A stretch of 64,000 nt of DNA, from the NCBI GenBank assembly GCA_022419385.1, contig JAJUBI010000001.1, forward strand, positions 5,766,001 to 5,830,000, given 5' to 3'. The position numbers and the translations under genes are program-made. The first letter of the stretch is position 1; each line of letters starts with the position of its first letter. The DNA is from Paraconiothyrium sp. Pb-2020. Lineage: Eukaryota > Ascomycota > Dothideomycetes > Pleosporales > Didymosphaeriaceae. The notes under the pieces were generated by a model, which worked only from the letters and a program-made list of their open reading frames with translations, searched no databases and had not been told where the DNA came from. Of this stretch, positions 44,440 to 55,788 are shown piece after piece.

Positions 44440-44993
44440 GGTGAGGATCGTATAGATGCACAATAACGATAAACGTCTACTATTCCTCATATTGAAGCCG
44501 CTTCTCGGTCTACTACTAAAGCGCAAGCTGCTCGATTACTCGGTGTCGGCCGTTTATCTATGCTTATCCCCGGGCACGCAATATGGATAGATCTTTGCGC
44601 TACAGCGCTCGGTCCTCATTGGTCGCAACTCAGTATTGTGGTACTGCATAAGCACCACGTTCGCATGGTGCCCCGACAGCAATACGCCTTGATCGTACGG
44701 ACTGTCCCCAGCTCGCACTTGTACCCTGTAATGACGTTTCTCGGCTTCGGCCCGTTGCCATTCACAGGGTCGCGGGGTTATCACGGTGTGGGAAAGTTTG
44801 TCCAACCCCCAAAAACTAGAGTATTGAGTGATATATGCTTGCTCTTGCGTCAACGGCAGTCGGTGTCTAGCCCAAGCCAAGCCGTCGAAGCTCTTTGGTG
44901 GCGACACTATTTTCATAAACATGAGCCGCATTCTAGGCTTGACTTTCTTGGTCGTCGCCATTCCACTGTCGACTGACGATAGCCAATACCAAG
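44440..44993. other. Intergenic, no gene seen
   Basis: Promoter of the MFS transporter. The opposite-strand frame 44554-45009 has no protein features. Confidence 0.55.
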
Positions 44994-46673
44994 ATGGGCC
45001 ACCCTTCATTCCATCCCAAGACGTTAGACTCGCCGACTGTGCTGCCTCAGGTCGTCGAGGCCTCTGAAGAAGTCAAGCAAAAGCCGCGGAAATGGTACTA
45101 CTATCTGTGGGACACATTGGACAAACCAAAGGAAGAAAGATGGCTCATGTTCAAGCTCGATGCAGCGCTTTTGACCTTCGCGTCGCTAGGTACGATATTG
45201 TTTCTGCCCCATTGCGATCAGCGCTCACCGTTTCTTTAGGCTACTTCATCAAGTATCTTGACCAGACCAACATCAATAGCGCCTTCGTATCCGGCATGAA
45301 AGAAGACCTTGGCCTTTACAAGAACCAGCTTAACTATATGCAGACATGCTGGACTGTCGGCTATGTAATTGGCGAGCTGCCTAGCAACATGATCCTGACA
45401 CGGTTTCGACCCTCAAGATGGATCCCATGCATGGAAATCACCTGGGCTGTTCTGACTTTCTGCCTCGCTCGGGCCAACAATGCGACGACGATCTACGTGT
45501 TGCGTTTCTTTATTGGCCTTGCAGAAAGCACGTTCTATCCTGGCATGCAGTATATCATTGGTATGCCCACTGTTCTTTAAACATCATCAGCGACTCACGT
45601 GATCAGGATCTTGGTACCGCAAAGAAGAGCTAGCCAAGCGGAGCTGCATCTTCCATACCTCATCTGCACTAGGCACCATGTTCTCAGGTTACCTCATGGC
45701 AGCAGTCTACAAGCTCGGAGGCCGAGGCGGAATGGCAGGATGGCAATGGCTCTTCATTATCGATGGTGTCATATCATTGCCCATTGCCATCGCCGGCTTC
45801 TGGTTCATCCCCGACGTGCCCGAGATAGCCAAGCCATGGTACCTCACCGAGGAAGAGGTGAAGTTCGCGCAGAAACGCATGCAGCTCGAAGGACGTCAAC
45901 AACGCAAACCCTACACGAAAGCAAAGTTTAAGAAGATCTTCACATCGTGGCATATCTACGCGTTGACTCCTTTGTATGTATTCTTCAACAACGGTGGTGT
46001 GAGTGCGGCGCCTGTCTTCCAGCAGTACCTCAAGGCGTCGAAGGATCCGAAGTACACCGTCAGCCAGATCAACGTCTACCCAACCATTCAAAACGCCGTG
46101 CAAGTTGTGTCAACGTTGGCGATGGCTTGGATAAGTGACGGCGTGCTGAAGGGAGCGCGATGGCCCATGATCGTCTTCGGTGGATGTGTAAACATAATGA
46201 CAGAAGTATCGTTGGCAGTGTGGAATATCCCTACGAAGTGGAAGTGGGCTTGTCTTTCGCTGACTGGAGTGGCCGGCGGTTTATCCGGGCTGTGCATGGC
46301 GTAAGTTCCCCGTCCGAAACCCTATTGCTAAAGATACTGGTGTTGACAGTGACATTGTAGATGGGCTCATGAAATATGCACACACGATAACGAGGAGCGC
46401 GCCATTGTTATTGCCAGCATGAATGAGATTGCTTATGTGCTGCAAGCGTGGTTGCCGTTGATAGTGTGGCAGCAGGTCGACGCGCCGGAATACCGCAAAG
46501 GCTTCATTACCGTTAGCTGCTTGAGCTTTATGTTGATTGCCACAGCATTGACAATCAGAGTGTTACATGCTAGGGAGTTGGCGCAAAGGCGAAGTGAGGA
46601 TCTTTCTGACGGAAGTTCAGTTCGATTGGACAGGGACGAAAGCATCGAAAGAAGTGTGGATGTCAAAGCATGA
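44994..46673 (+). CDS. MFS anion:cation symporter (Dal5/Fen2/Soa1/Liz1 group)
   Basis: Plasma-membrane carrier of the ACS family, whose yeast members move allantoate (Dal5), pantothenate (Fen2) and sulfonates/inorganic sulfur (Soa1). Four exons: 44994-45189, 45240-45560, 45607-46300 and 46361-46673, with introns of 46-60 bp; 507 residues. Start MGHPSFHPKTLDSP. About 12 membrane segments. Family motifs: YFIKYLDQTNINSAFVSGMK, YVIGELPSNMILTRFRPSRW, RFFIGLAESTFYPGMQYIIG and SWYRKEELAKRSCIF at the exon 3 start. The cytosolic loop carries the usual EEEVKFAQKRM. The cytosolic tail is Ser/Arg-rich. Placement beside a TauD enzyme favours an organic anion such as a sulfonate; pantothenate is the other common annotation. 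Confidence 0.9.
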
Positions 46674-47780
46674 TGTAGGCGATTTACGGGTGGAGAGGTA
46701 CTCGAAGACCGTGAAGGCGGTAGTAGATCCACAAGCCGCATTTTCCATGGGACCATATGAGCTTAATCTTTCCCATCCAGTGACTGACGGCGGTCCAATT
46801 GTTAGCGGTAAACTTTGGAACGTAACGGACACTAGATTAGAATACGAGGCTTGCTCTAAGAAATCGGGCCAAGTAATGCTTCAAAGCACGTGCTTGAACA
46901 ATGTAAAGGGTCCTTGGGGCCCAGATGTCTCCAGGCCTATGTTGTATCCTTATTAGAGGCAATTTTCCAACGAAAAATGCATCCTGGCCTCCATGTAGTC
47001 TAAACACAACAGCGATAAGCGCAGCCGGTCCTGCTTCTCACGACATCAATGGTTCCTCGCAATCTCTGAAGTCACCTTATTCCTGATACTTGAAGGCGAT
47101 CATCAGAGCATGGGGAAATCATGTTCCCCGGTTTGTACTCACTTTCAGTTCTCGCAGCGTCCGAAGACCTTGAGTCAGCCCATAACAATCGCAATGGAAG
47201 TTGAAGTACCAGACTCACCGCGACATAGGCTCCAGGATCATGATTTTAGCCAAATCTAATTGTAGAAGCTGGTACATAGAGTGTATAGATGTGAGAAGTT
47301 TTCTGCTTGCCTTGGAAGCATCAGGCGAATTTCAGTCTCGATTAGTGGGCTATTGGGTAGCGTTGGCCTGGCCGAGGGTGGCAGGTACCCTTTTTCATGG
47401 TTGTACTTCTCGTAGAACTATGCGTTAGATCTCGGCAAGCAAGAGGAGACCAACAAGGTCCAATTCCAATGTTAGTCCGTAGTAATGCTGTTTGGTCAGG
47501 CGTTGAGCTTGTTTTCGACACATCAGCGAAAATGAAAGTCCGAATGTGGAGTCTTAATCACGTTTCATCATCAGGAACCATGAGAGGGATGATAAAATTT
47601 GATATCAATCGTTCGCGAGGTTTATGATGGGAGGATGCATAACACCCACCCAATCAACATTGAGACATTGAGTATCCTGCTTACTAACACCAAAGTCTTG
47701 GCACTAAAGCTCCGAGCTAGCATCATCTCCAACACCACCTCCGCAACGGCAACGCCAATTGCCTCCCACTCACGTCCACG
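46674..47780. other. Intergenic, no gene seen
   Basis: The frame 46567-46956 overlaps the transporter's last exon in another phase and is a shadow. The rest has no coding-like sequence. The last 80 bp are C-rich promoter/5' leader of NDUFS6. Confidence 0.55.
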
Positions 47781-48611
47781 ATGCTCGCACGCACCCTCCG
47801 CGCCCGAAGCGCCGCGCGCGGCCTCTCCTTCTTCCGTGCCTACTCGACCCCGGCGACCTCGGTCAACCAGGTGCCCGCCAACGACCCTGCGAAGCGCGAC
47901 GTCAAGCCCAATGTCTCCGAGACTAATGCTGCGCCCACCTCATCGGAAGGCTCCTTCGATAAGGTGCTGCAGGAAAGTGTAGCGAAAGGCGAGGAACTGC
48001 GCACGAAGCAGGCGCCAAACTACCAGGGCACATGGAGCACAAGCCAGCAGCCGAGAGCTGTTGCTATGCAGGGACCGCGATTCGAGCAGACCATTATGGA
48101 GGATCAGGTATGCCAAATTTCGTTCGTCCCGCTCGTTATGGTGCAATTGAGTCTCCAGAAGCTTGATTGGGGCTGTGGAGGAGGTTGCGGCTAGAAGCAA
48201 ACAGTGGACGAGACGAGCAACGGACTGACGGAAATATTAGCCCCGCCCATATGCCGCCATTGAGTTGATTCACAAGCAACCCGTCCGTTGGACACACGAC
48301 CGTGTGGTATCCTGCGACGGTGGTGGCGGACCTCTCGGCCACCCAAGGATATTCATCAACGTGGACAAGCCGCAGATTTGCTGGTGCACGTACTGCGGGC
48401 TGCCATTTGTATGTGAACTCCATGACTGTTTCCTGGAATTGATTGGCTATAAGATGGGCATGGCTGACAAATGTAGGCCCACGAGCACCACCGCGCACAT
48501 CTTGAATCCCTCCCGGAATCGCAGCTCTCATACCCGCTCGCACCCAAAGGCGACGCTGCTGAGGTGGATGTATCTCAGAGGATCACAAATGAGCCGCTTG
48601 GACAGCGGTAA
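47781..48611 (+). CDS. NDUFS6: Complex I iron-sulfur protein 6 homologue (zinc subunit)
   Basis: Accessory subunit of mitochondrial NADH:ubiquinone oxidoreductase that binds zinc and is needed for assembly of the N-module. Three exons: 47781-48107, 48241-48408 and 48477-48611. Introns are 133 bp (gtatgc..atattag) and 68 bp (gtatgt..atgtag). The protein is 209 residues. The N-terminus MLARTLRARSAARGLSFFRA is a mitochondrial presequence. Zinc ligands appear as VVSCDGGGGPLGHPRIFI and ICWCTYCGLPF, i.e. C..H..CxxC. A fungal-type C-terminal extension (SYPLAPKGDAAEVDV..) follows. Confidence 0.92.
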
Positions 48612-49655
48612 GCAGAGGATGGGGTTTCATCATGTGTACATAAATGTAGCAGCAAGAAAGGGAACGTTCTATTTCACCTCGATCTGGTGTATCACACGCA
48701 GACGCCAGCTTCGTATACTGACATCCCAGATGATATGTCGTGTTGTATCCATTGGTAGTCTTTCCATTGTGATACCAACGGTGCTACTTCCCTGGTCGAA
48801 TGTTTGAGGAGCTGCTCAGCAGAGCGCTCGGTAGGTGCGTTCGACGTCCTATCAACAATGGCGTCATGACCCGCTCCGCGTTATGCACTTTTCGTTGGCT
48901 CTCCGCTTAGTCGTCTTTCTGTTCCAGGATACGACCGCCATGTTTATATGTATGCTGCGCGACACCACGTCGAGACACATATACAACGATACAATTGTCG
49001 ATTAGGGTCCCTATCGTACTCATATAGAAGAAAGACATTGACGGAAGTGTGGCGCACCAATGCAGCACTGAGAGTATTACACGGAGGAATGCGGCGTGTG
49101 TCAGTGCTGTCATGCGAGTGGGAGAGACAGATGGTAGTATAAGCACACCTTGGAGCGAATCTCTATTAGATGGACTATTGCAGGACGGCATGTAGCGATG
49201 TTAGTGTCCGCAACACATCTCGGAGACATCGCCAATCGAAATCAATCAGGCCCAAACCAGGGTTTACAATCTTCACTAGGGGATGGTCTGGCCGCTAGCT
49301 AGCCCCCTCTTCTGGCCCTTCACTAAATGAATAATATTAGCGTCCTAGAAACAGATATCGTGCAGAACGCCACTGCTCCGTCCTCGGATGACTTCATGAC
49401 CAAAGCGTGGTAGCCACGGCGAAACTTGCACTTGCTCAATACAGTATGCTCGATTGTCCTCGACTATCTCGATCAAATCAAGAAAGTAAACCACGACTTG
49501 GCTACCCAACGGCTGCTACTATTAAGACACCGCCCCATTTTGGCAGTCCTGGCAGGTTCGCGCCGTTCCTTTTGCGTTTTGTCATCTAGTTGACTGAACT
49601 GCTCGCTTCCGCATAGAACAGACCCTAAGTATAACCAAGCTTCGCGGGTATGAAC
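48612..49655. other. Intergenic between convergent genes
   Basis: 3' regions of NDUFS6 and the M16 protease. No coding-like frame, repeat or RNA gene recognised. Confidence 0.55.
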
Positions 49656-52600
49656 TCATAACTTCGCCGCGTCCTCCATGAATTCCTCGAGATTGCGTAC
49701 AGGCTTCGCGCCAGTGCTCGCGAACAGTCCAGCTTTGAAAGTGCGCACGTCAGTGATGATGATGGGTTGTTTCGCTTCTGAATCTTGAATGTCCACTTTT
49801 TCAGCAGGCTTGACTTCGCCTACGCCGCTCTCTGCAAGACCCAAGGCCGCGGCTGCCTCGTCAGTGATTTTGGCAACCTCCTCTTTGCTCAGCTTTTGAT
49901 CTTCCGCAAGGTACGCTGAGATTGCGGCTGGCACCTTCGATGCTTTGTCGACACCCTCCAAGCGTGCTTGAAGCTTCTCAACATCTACTGAAGTCTTTTC
50001 CTCGTTTGCGATGGTCTGTAGCACAGCAAGAGCTTGAGTCTTCGTCTCGTCGAGCGTGGGCTCCTTAGGCTTAGACTGCGCGGTGAGGTGGACAGAGAGT
50101 TTGGCGCGGTGAGGAGAGGAGGGAGAGATGTGGCGCGCATAGAAGGCGATCATGTCGTCTTTGGTGATGGTGGCGACTTGGGCGGCGTCGGTTTCAGCTG
50201 TGGAAAGTCAGCGTTGGGCACTCTAAAAGGTAATCTAGCAAGTGAACTTACATTGTAAGAAATCGTACGTATTCTTGAACATGTGATTCCAGAACCTAGT
50301 TCCCTCTTGCCCTAGATTCTTCAACGTCTCCAGTCTTTTAGAGATAACAGCACTCTTATGTTTCTCAAATTCTTCGTCGCTCATGTCCTTTAAGGTCGTT
50401 TCAAACTTGGTTAGGAAGTGATCGATACGGCCCTCGAGATATCCGCAATCCCGCTCGCTCTGGATCAAAATACGGAAACCAGCGTAGGTAATGCCGGCGG
50501 TGGAGCCGCTGAAGACGACATAACCGAGCTGCTCGATGGTGCGTAGCTGATTGAATGCTGGCTCGTCGAGCATTTGCGCAAGAATGAACTGCTTCGCGCG
50601 GAGAACGTCGTCCATGCGGTTTCCTAGGTAAAGCGTATATTCGATGCAGTGGTTTACATTGGCAGGATCTTTGAGTGGTTGTGAGTAGATGAAATTGCTG
50701 CCTTCCGGTAGAATCAGGCTTCGCTCAATGGGCCATTGGCTCGGAGGGAGCTTTTTCGGTTTGATGGTCTTCTCGACAAGATCGGTGAGCTGGAGTGCAT
50801 CTTCCTTGTACAAGTTTCCGTGAGACAGGATTTCAATGTGACATTGAGAGAGGACCTGTGGGAAGAACTGCTGTACTTCCTGTGCAGTGATGGTGTCCAA
50901 CTCTTGCGCGAGTTCATCGTTCATGAAAGCAGTGTCAACACGGAACCAGCGAGAGTACGTGCCGATCTGGTGGAATGGCTGTCCGAAGTGCCAGTTGCGG
51001 AAGCTACGGCTCGTCTTATCCTTCACGATCTTGAACCGATCCTCTTTGATATCGAGATCCCGAATCTGCAAGAGGACTTTCTCTAGCAGGACATGCAGCT
51101 TGTCATTATAGCCAGTTAAGGAGACCGACAAGCCACTTGCATGGGCACTGAAGGCATAGGCCAGACCGGAGATGTCTGCATCATAGGAGTACTCCACCAA
51201 CGCATCGTCAACCAAGCTTGCGTATAGCGAAGACAAGACGGCCGTCCTTGGCGTGACGTAAGTCATAGGAGTGCGAAGGTGAATATGGACATTGGCCTTA
51301 GGTACCCAGAATTGGTCGTCTTTCTTCCACCATGACCGCACGGCGTCGTCATTCCGAATGAGCTTCGGCTGTTTCGCGGGCTGCTCAACCTCTTTCTTGT
51401 CCACGTCCAGTCGGTTAGGAATGAACTCGTTTTTGTGCGGGAAGTGTAGCTCTTCTGGTCGCACCTTGTCCTGGAAGGCTTGCTTGACCTCGTCTATAAA
51501 ATCTTGAGGGATCTTTTCAGCCTTGTATTCAGTACCGTACCACTTTTCTTTTTCCGGCCAGTCTCCCGGGAACTCCTGGCTGACAATTGTCATCCTGAAG
51601 TTGTCGGGTCGCAGGTATTCCATCGCCTCGCTGATGCGCTGCGAATCGAACTTCTTGATGACCGAAGGCCCACTCAGGATCTCTTTGCGGCTGTATGGCT
51701 TTTGCATGACAGAAGCCAGTGCACTGGTCGTCCTGCTTGGTGGGCTCTTTTGCTTGAAGCGAAAGCCAACTTCGCTGATTTTGATCTGCTCATCGACGAC
51801 CCACTCTTGGGGCGGTAACTCGCGGATCATGGCAATGTATTGAAAGATTATCTTTACGATCTCCTTGTAATGCTGTAGGCCGTCTTCGGTCAGTTTGACA
51901 CTGATATTGAAGATACCGCTACCAGGGCAGAGAGATGAGCCCCCAGCGCCCAAACCATTTGCCCAACCTTTAGCTTTGATGTAAGCTAGAATGCTACCGG
52001 GACCTTCATGACCGATCAGATGGCTAAGATAGCGCGACGGATGCGACTCGTAGTACTCTTCCTCGTCACGATATAAGAACGAAAGTTCCAATGACCTTGA
52101 CTCAAAGACCGGCTTTGCAAATGTCTGGATGAGCAGCTCCTTATCCGTATACACCGATACATCGTCCCAACGCTTTCTCGGCAGATCCTTGTTCGGTACT
52201 TTAGAGAAGATCTCTTCCACCCATTCTTCCAGAGTGTCCAAATTCTCCTGGCCTAACACAACAAGCTTCATCCTGTTGGCCGAGTAGTGCGTAGCATGGA
52301 ACTTCATAAAATCATCCCGAATCTGAACCCCCCGTGCAATAGGCTCATCGTGCAACGTCTTCCAGCTACCAGTGGAAAAGTGGTTATACGGATGCTTCGG
52401 ATTCGAGAGATTCTTGTTCAACTGGTGTAACCTCCAGGTATCGCTCTGGAGGTTCTTTTTGTTCTCTGAGTCGACAGCCTTAATCTCACGATCCACGGTA
52501 TCCTCCAGGAACAGAGGGCATATGAAGAATTGACCAAACCGATCGAGGGCTCCCCAAAGAGGTGACTGTTCCTTATCTGCCGGCAAGTGCTCCTGTGTCG

Positions 52601-53110
52601 CGTTTGGTGTGGCGCTGTTGCTGTTCGAAGGCGTAGACTTGGAGGTAGCGAGCTCAAAGTAGTAGTTCGTGGACGTGGATGCCGTATATGCGTTCGAGTG
52701 GCCTGAATATGACGTTAAGTACTTGTTGTAGTTGTTCTCTTCTGGGTACTGTTTGTTGTAATTAGCATTTGTGCAAACTCACACAATGTACTACTATGTC
52801 TGAGACACCACGCGCCTGTGACAGCTGTGTAAACGTGCTAAAGCTCTAAGCCGCCACGTACCTTCTTCGTGCCCATGAACAGCAAGTGCTCCACGGCATG
52901 CGCTATACCTGGCATGTCCTCTGCATCGCTGAAGCTCCCGACGTTGACGTCCATGGCAGCGCTGGCCTTGTCAGTGGTCGCATCATGTATCAGCAGAACC
53001 TCAAGCTGGTTCGACAACGTGATTATGCGGTATGAGCGGTCGTCGACCTCAGCGCGCTCCAGGTCCTCTATCCGCGGTCGTGCAACGCTCCGTTGCAATG
53101 GCTCGGCCAT
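49656..53110 (-). CDS. STE23: Insulin-degrading-enzyme-type M16 metalloprotease
   Basis: Zinc metallopeptidase of family M16A, homologous to insulysin and yeast Ste23, degrading small peptides (a-factor precursor processing in yeast). Three exons: 52862-53110, 50252-52748 and 49656-50197. Introns are 113 bp (gtacgt..aaacag) and 54 bp (gtaagt..ccacag). Spliced length is 1095 residues. The inverted zinc motif HxxEH is HAVEHLLFMGTKK, continued across the splice by YPEENNYNKYLTSYSGHSNA. Domain 3-4 signatures include AQMLDEPAFNQLRTIEQLGY VVFSG. It ends ..NLEEFMEDAAKL. Start MAEPLQRSVARPRI was chosen by family convention; the frame stays open another 159 codons upstream to 53587. Confidence 0.95.
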
Positions 53111-53699
53111 GTTGATAGGCTGTGTTTCTCGGCGAGGCAGAGTCGTGAAGAGCCTCGTAGTGTCTATGCGGAAGGCGGGGCTAGGCTGCAGCGACGGAGC
53201 TTTATATACGCGGCGTCGGTGAGATGAAGTGGCGGCCGCTACGTAGCCTGAAGCCGGTGTGAAGAGCAAGGTAGAAGTGTACCCGGCAGCCGGTGACACC
53301 CAATGCGCTGGGCTTTTGGTGACACTGGCACTGAAGTTTGGTCGCGGTGCAGTCCCAAAAAGCTTGGTGCGAATGAGAGCGGGCATCCACGAAGGTACTC
53401 GCGGGTGATGGAGGCGGCAGGAAGAGTCAAGCACGCAAGACTTAGTTCGTCTGACAAGCGTGGATCCCTGGGCAGAAACGTCGACAGTGCCAGACAGTCG
53501 GGCAAACACGTCGAACGCGCGGAGGCTGGGGCCAGGGAGAATCTGGGGTAATCGGCCGTGATGAGGCTCAAATGTATGATGAGCCACCGGTTCGGTTCCG
53601 AACGATCTGCATAAACACCGGGGCCGTCTTTCTACCCGAAGACATCATAAGATCCCGAATGTCAAATCATCCTTCAATGCATCCACGCTCATCGCCGTC
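53111..53699. other. Divergent promoter, STE23 / EthD-like gene
   Basis: The minus-strand frame in phase with STE23 is open across 53111-53587, so part of this may be an N-terminal extension. Otherwise no gene seen. Confidence 0.5.
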
Positions 53700-54234
53700 A
53701 TGGTATCTAAACATTTCGAGGCAGGCTACCCAAATACGAAAGGATTTCGGAAAGTTGTCAAGGTCACGATCATGGTCAAAAAGAAGGAAGGCATGTCCGA
53801 CGAAGACTTCATCCAGGTTGCTTGCTCCGGGGAGATCGAAGAATGATGAATGACGCGCATCCAGTATTACAACAATCACCACGCGCAGCCAGCGGTGCCT
53901 ATATTGCAACGACATGGCATCATCAGCTACAGTCTTGTAACGATGTCGCATTGGGCTCCCGCGTATACTAGGCTAATTTCGATAGACCTATCACCTAGGC
54001 CGCGATAGAAAGATGATACAGGATATCATGCACAACCAAGCACAGCTGCTAGACTACGACGCCATCTGCACATTTGTGTTTCCCGATTACCTGGCTCTGG
54101 CCAAGTTCATGTATGATAAGGAAGGTGCAGCCATGAATGGAGATCATGACAATTTCATGGATGAAAGCCAGATGCGCATGATGGTAGGAGACGAATACAT
54201 GCTGATAGAGGATGGAGAAAAGGTCGTGTCATGA
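53700..54234 (+). CDS. EthD-like dimeric alpha/beta-barrel protein
   Basis: Small protein of about 146 residues assembled from three exons: 53700-53816, 53865-53962 and 54009-54234. Introns are short, 48 bp (gttgct..tccag) and 46 bp (gtatac..gatag), and phases close. EthD-type features: VKVTIMVKKKEGMSDEDFIQ, then YYNNHHAQPAVPILQRHGII and SYSL across the first splice. The C-terminal half reads DAICTFVFPDYLALAKFMYD, DHDNFMDESQMRMMVGDEY. Fungal EthD proteins often act as small oxygenases, cyclases or dehydratases in polyketide pathways, but stand-alone copies also occur. The non-canonical first donor and exact start are the weak points. Confidence 0.7.
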
Positions 54235-54315
54235 GGCCTGAGTAGGAAATTATCCTACGCCTCTAATGGGTATCATTGAATTCATCAAAGCTTTCTCGTA
54301 GACCGCTAGCAATGC

Positions 54316-55348
54316 TCAATATCGCATGCGACCGCGACCTCGACCATCGCGCATCCCTGGAGGACCGGACGACCTGCGCCCTCGGTTTGGACAGTCGGCC
54401 TTCGTGTGGCCAAACTTTCCGCAACCGAAGCACTCTACTTTGCTCATGTCGCGGCCCCCACTTGGTCGACCGCCAGACAGAGAGGTCAGGCCTGCAAGGT
54501 CCATGTCCTCGTCTATAGGTGCGCCGGCCCGTCTAACGGGAGTCACCGCGGCCGCCTTCTGTGCTTTTCGCGCATTGCGCTCCTTTGCCGCGACTTCCCG
54601 TTTAGCCTCTCTGATTAGCTCCGCTGTAGGATCGTCGGCATCAATCTCTCCAGAGGACGACTCCGAGTCACTCTCTAATCCCGATCGTGAACCCTCTGCG
54701 TTGACGATATCTGGGTTCGCCTGCTCGCCATTAGCACACATATCTTGCACTAGACTTACAGTTCCACGTCAAAAGCTCGGACACCGTATTGTATATCCTG
54801 GGGCAACGCAGGCCAAATCATCTCTCCGATCTCATGACGTAGTACTGTGTAGAAAGACCACGCACCGCCTTCTTTTTCTTCAGACCACCACCAAACTTCA
54901 TTCTGATAGGTTTATCCTCCTCTTCCTCGTCAGAATCATTGTCCGCGTCAATGACCGCAAAGCCGGCCTGTCGAACCTGCATTATAGGTGCTCTCTTGCC
55001 AGCATACGGATCCTTGTAACTCAATTCCCATTTTGTCTCACCAGTATGCGCGTACGCACGCGCAAGAGCCTCTTCGCGTTTCTTCTCTTCTGCTGCGAGC
55101 GCCGACTGCATAATCTCTCGATCTGAAGGCGCACCCGGTGTGCTTGCCGCCGAACCACCGTTGGACATGCGCATTCTCTTCGATGGCGGGCCATCGGGAG
55201 TAGACGGTTCCGAGTTTACTGATTTTGCGGCAGAGCGTTGCATGAACTGGGCGACATGTTAATAAAGCAAGCGCGGATCTTGCACAAGAACACGAACCTT
55301 CATCGTCATGAGCCGACTCGACATTGTTTTGGGCGTATTCGACGCCAT
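54316..55348 (-). CDS. MPP6: M-phase phosphoprotein 6-like exosome cofactor with CCHC zinc knuckle
   Basis: Nuclear RNA-exosome cofactor of the Mpp6 family, binding Rrp6/Rrp40 and helping Mtr4 recruitment. Three exons: 55298-55348, 54866-55246 and 54720-54316. Introns are 51 bp (gttcgt..cccag) and 145 bp (gtgcgt..gcgagcag, branch ctaat). The diagnostic N-terminal motif is formed across splice 1: PKTMSSRLMTMK then FMQRSAAK. An acidic patch and PIRMKFGGGLKKKKA follow. The last exon adds an acidic/Ala-Lys-rich stretch, a CCHC knuckle ECFGCGKFGHTKADCP and an RGG-like tail. The protein is 278 residues, and the knuckle plus RGG tail probably bind RNA directly. Confidence 0.85.
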
Positions 55349-55788
55349 TTTGAGTGAGAGACCAACGATTCAGAACACTGTATGGTAAGTGTAACAAGTG
55401 AGCACGATCACACTTATTGTGTTGTCGCGCGACGATTGTTGTTCAATATCAGGAAATTTGCGCACGGACCCAACGCCAAGTCGGACGTACGGTAGCTCCG
55501 ATAGGGCTTCACTCTCTTGCGGTATCTCTCTCCAAAACAGGCGTTAGTATTGAATTCTCTGGGATTATTCTCGCGTCAGAAATTGGGAACAAATGAGATA
55601 TGTTCATGGCTCGAAAGATTCTCTGACTAAGAAGTATTTACCTCTTACCCTTTGCAGCGATCAGCCTCCGGCGGATTGATGAGCCGACGCCGAAGACGAA
55701 CGTCATCTTGTTGATGGTGATATATAATGTTTGATGACATGCTCAGCAGAATTTCTTTCGCGGGCAGTCTCTGGCTTCGCGATAAGAA
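55349..55788. other. Divergent promoter, MPP6 / FAM210-like gene
   Basis: Head-to-head spacing of 440 bp; no coding frame. Confidence 0.55.

Noticed and set aside
46567..46956. Open frame overlapping the end of the ACS transporter
   Set aside because: Starts inside the transporter's last exon in another phase and has no domain; treated as a shadow.
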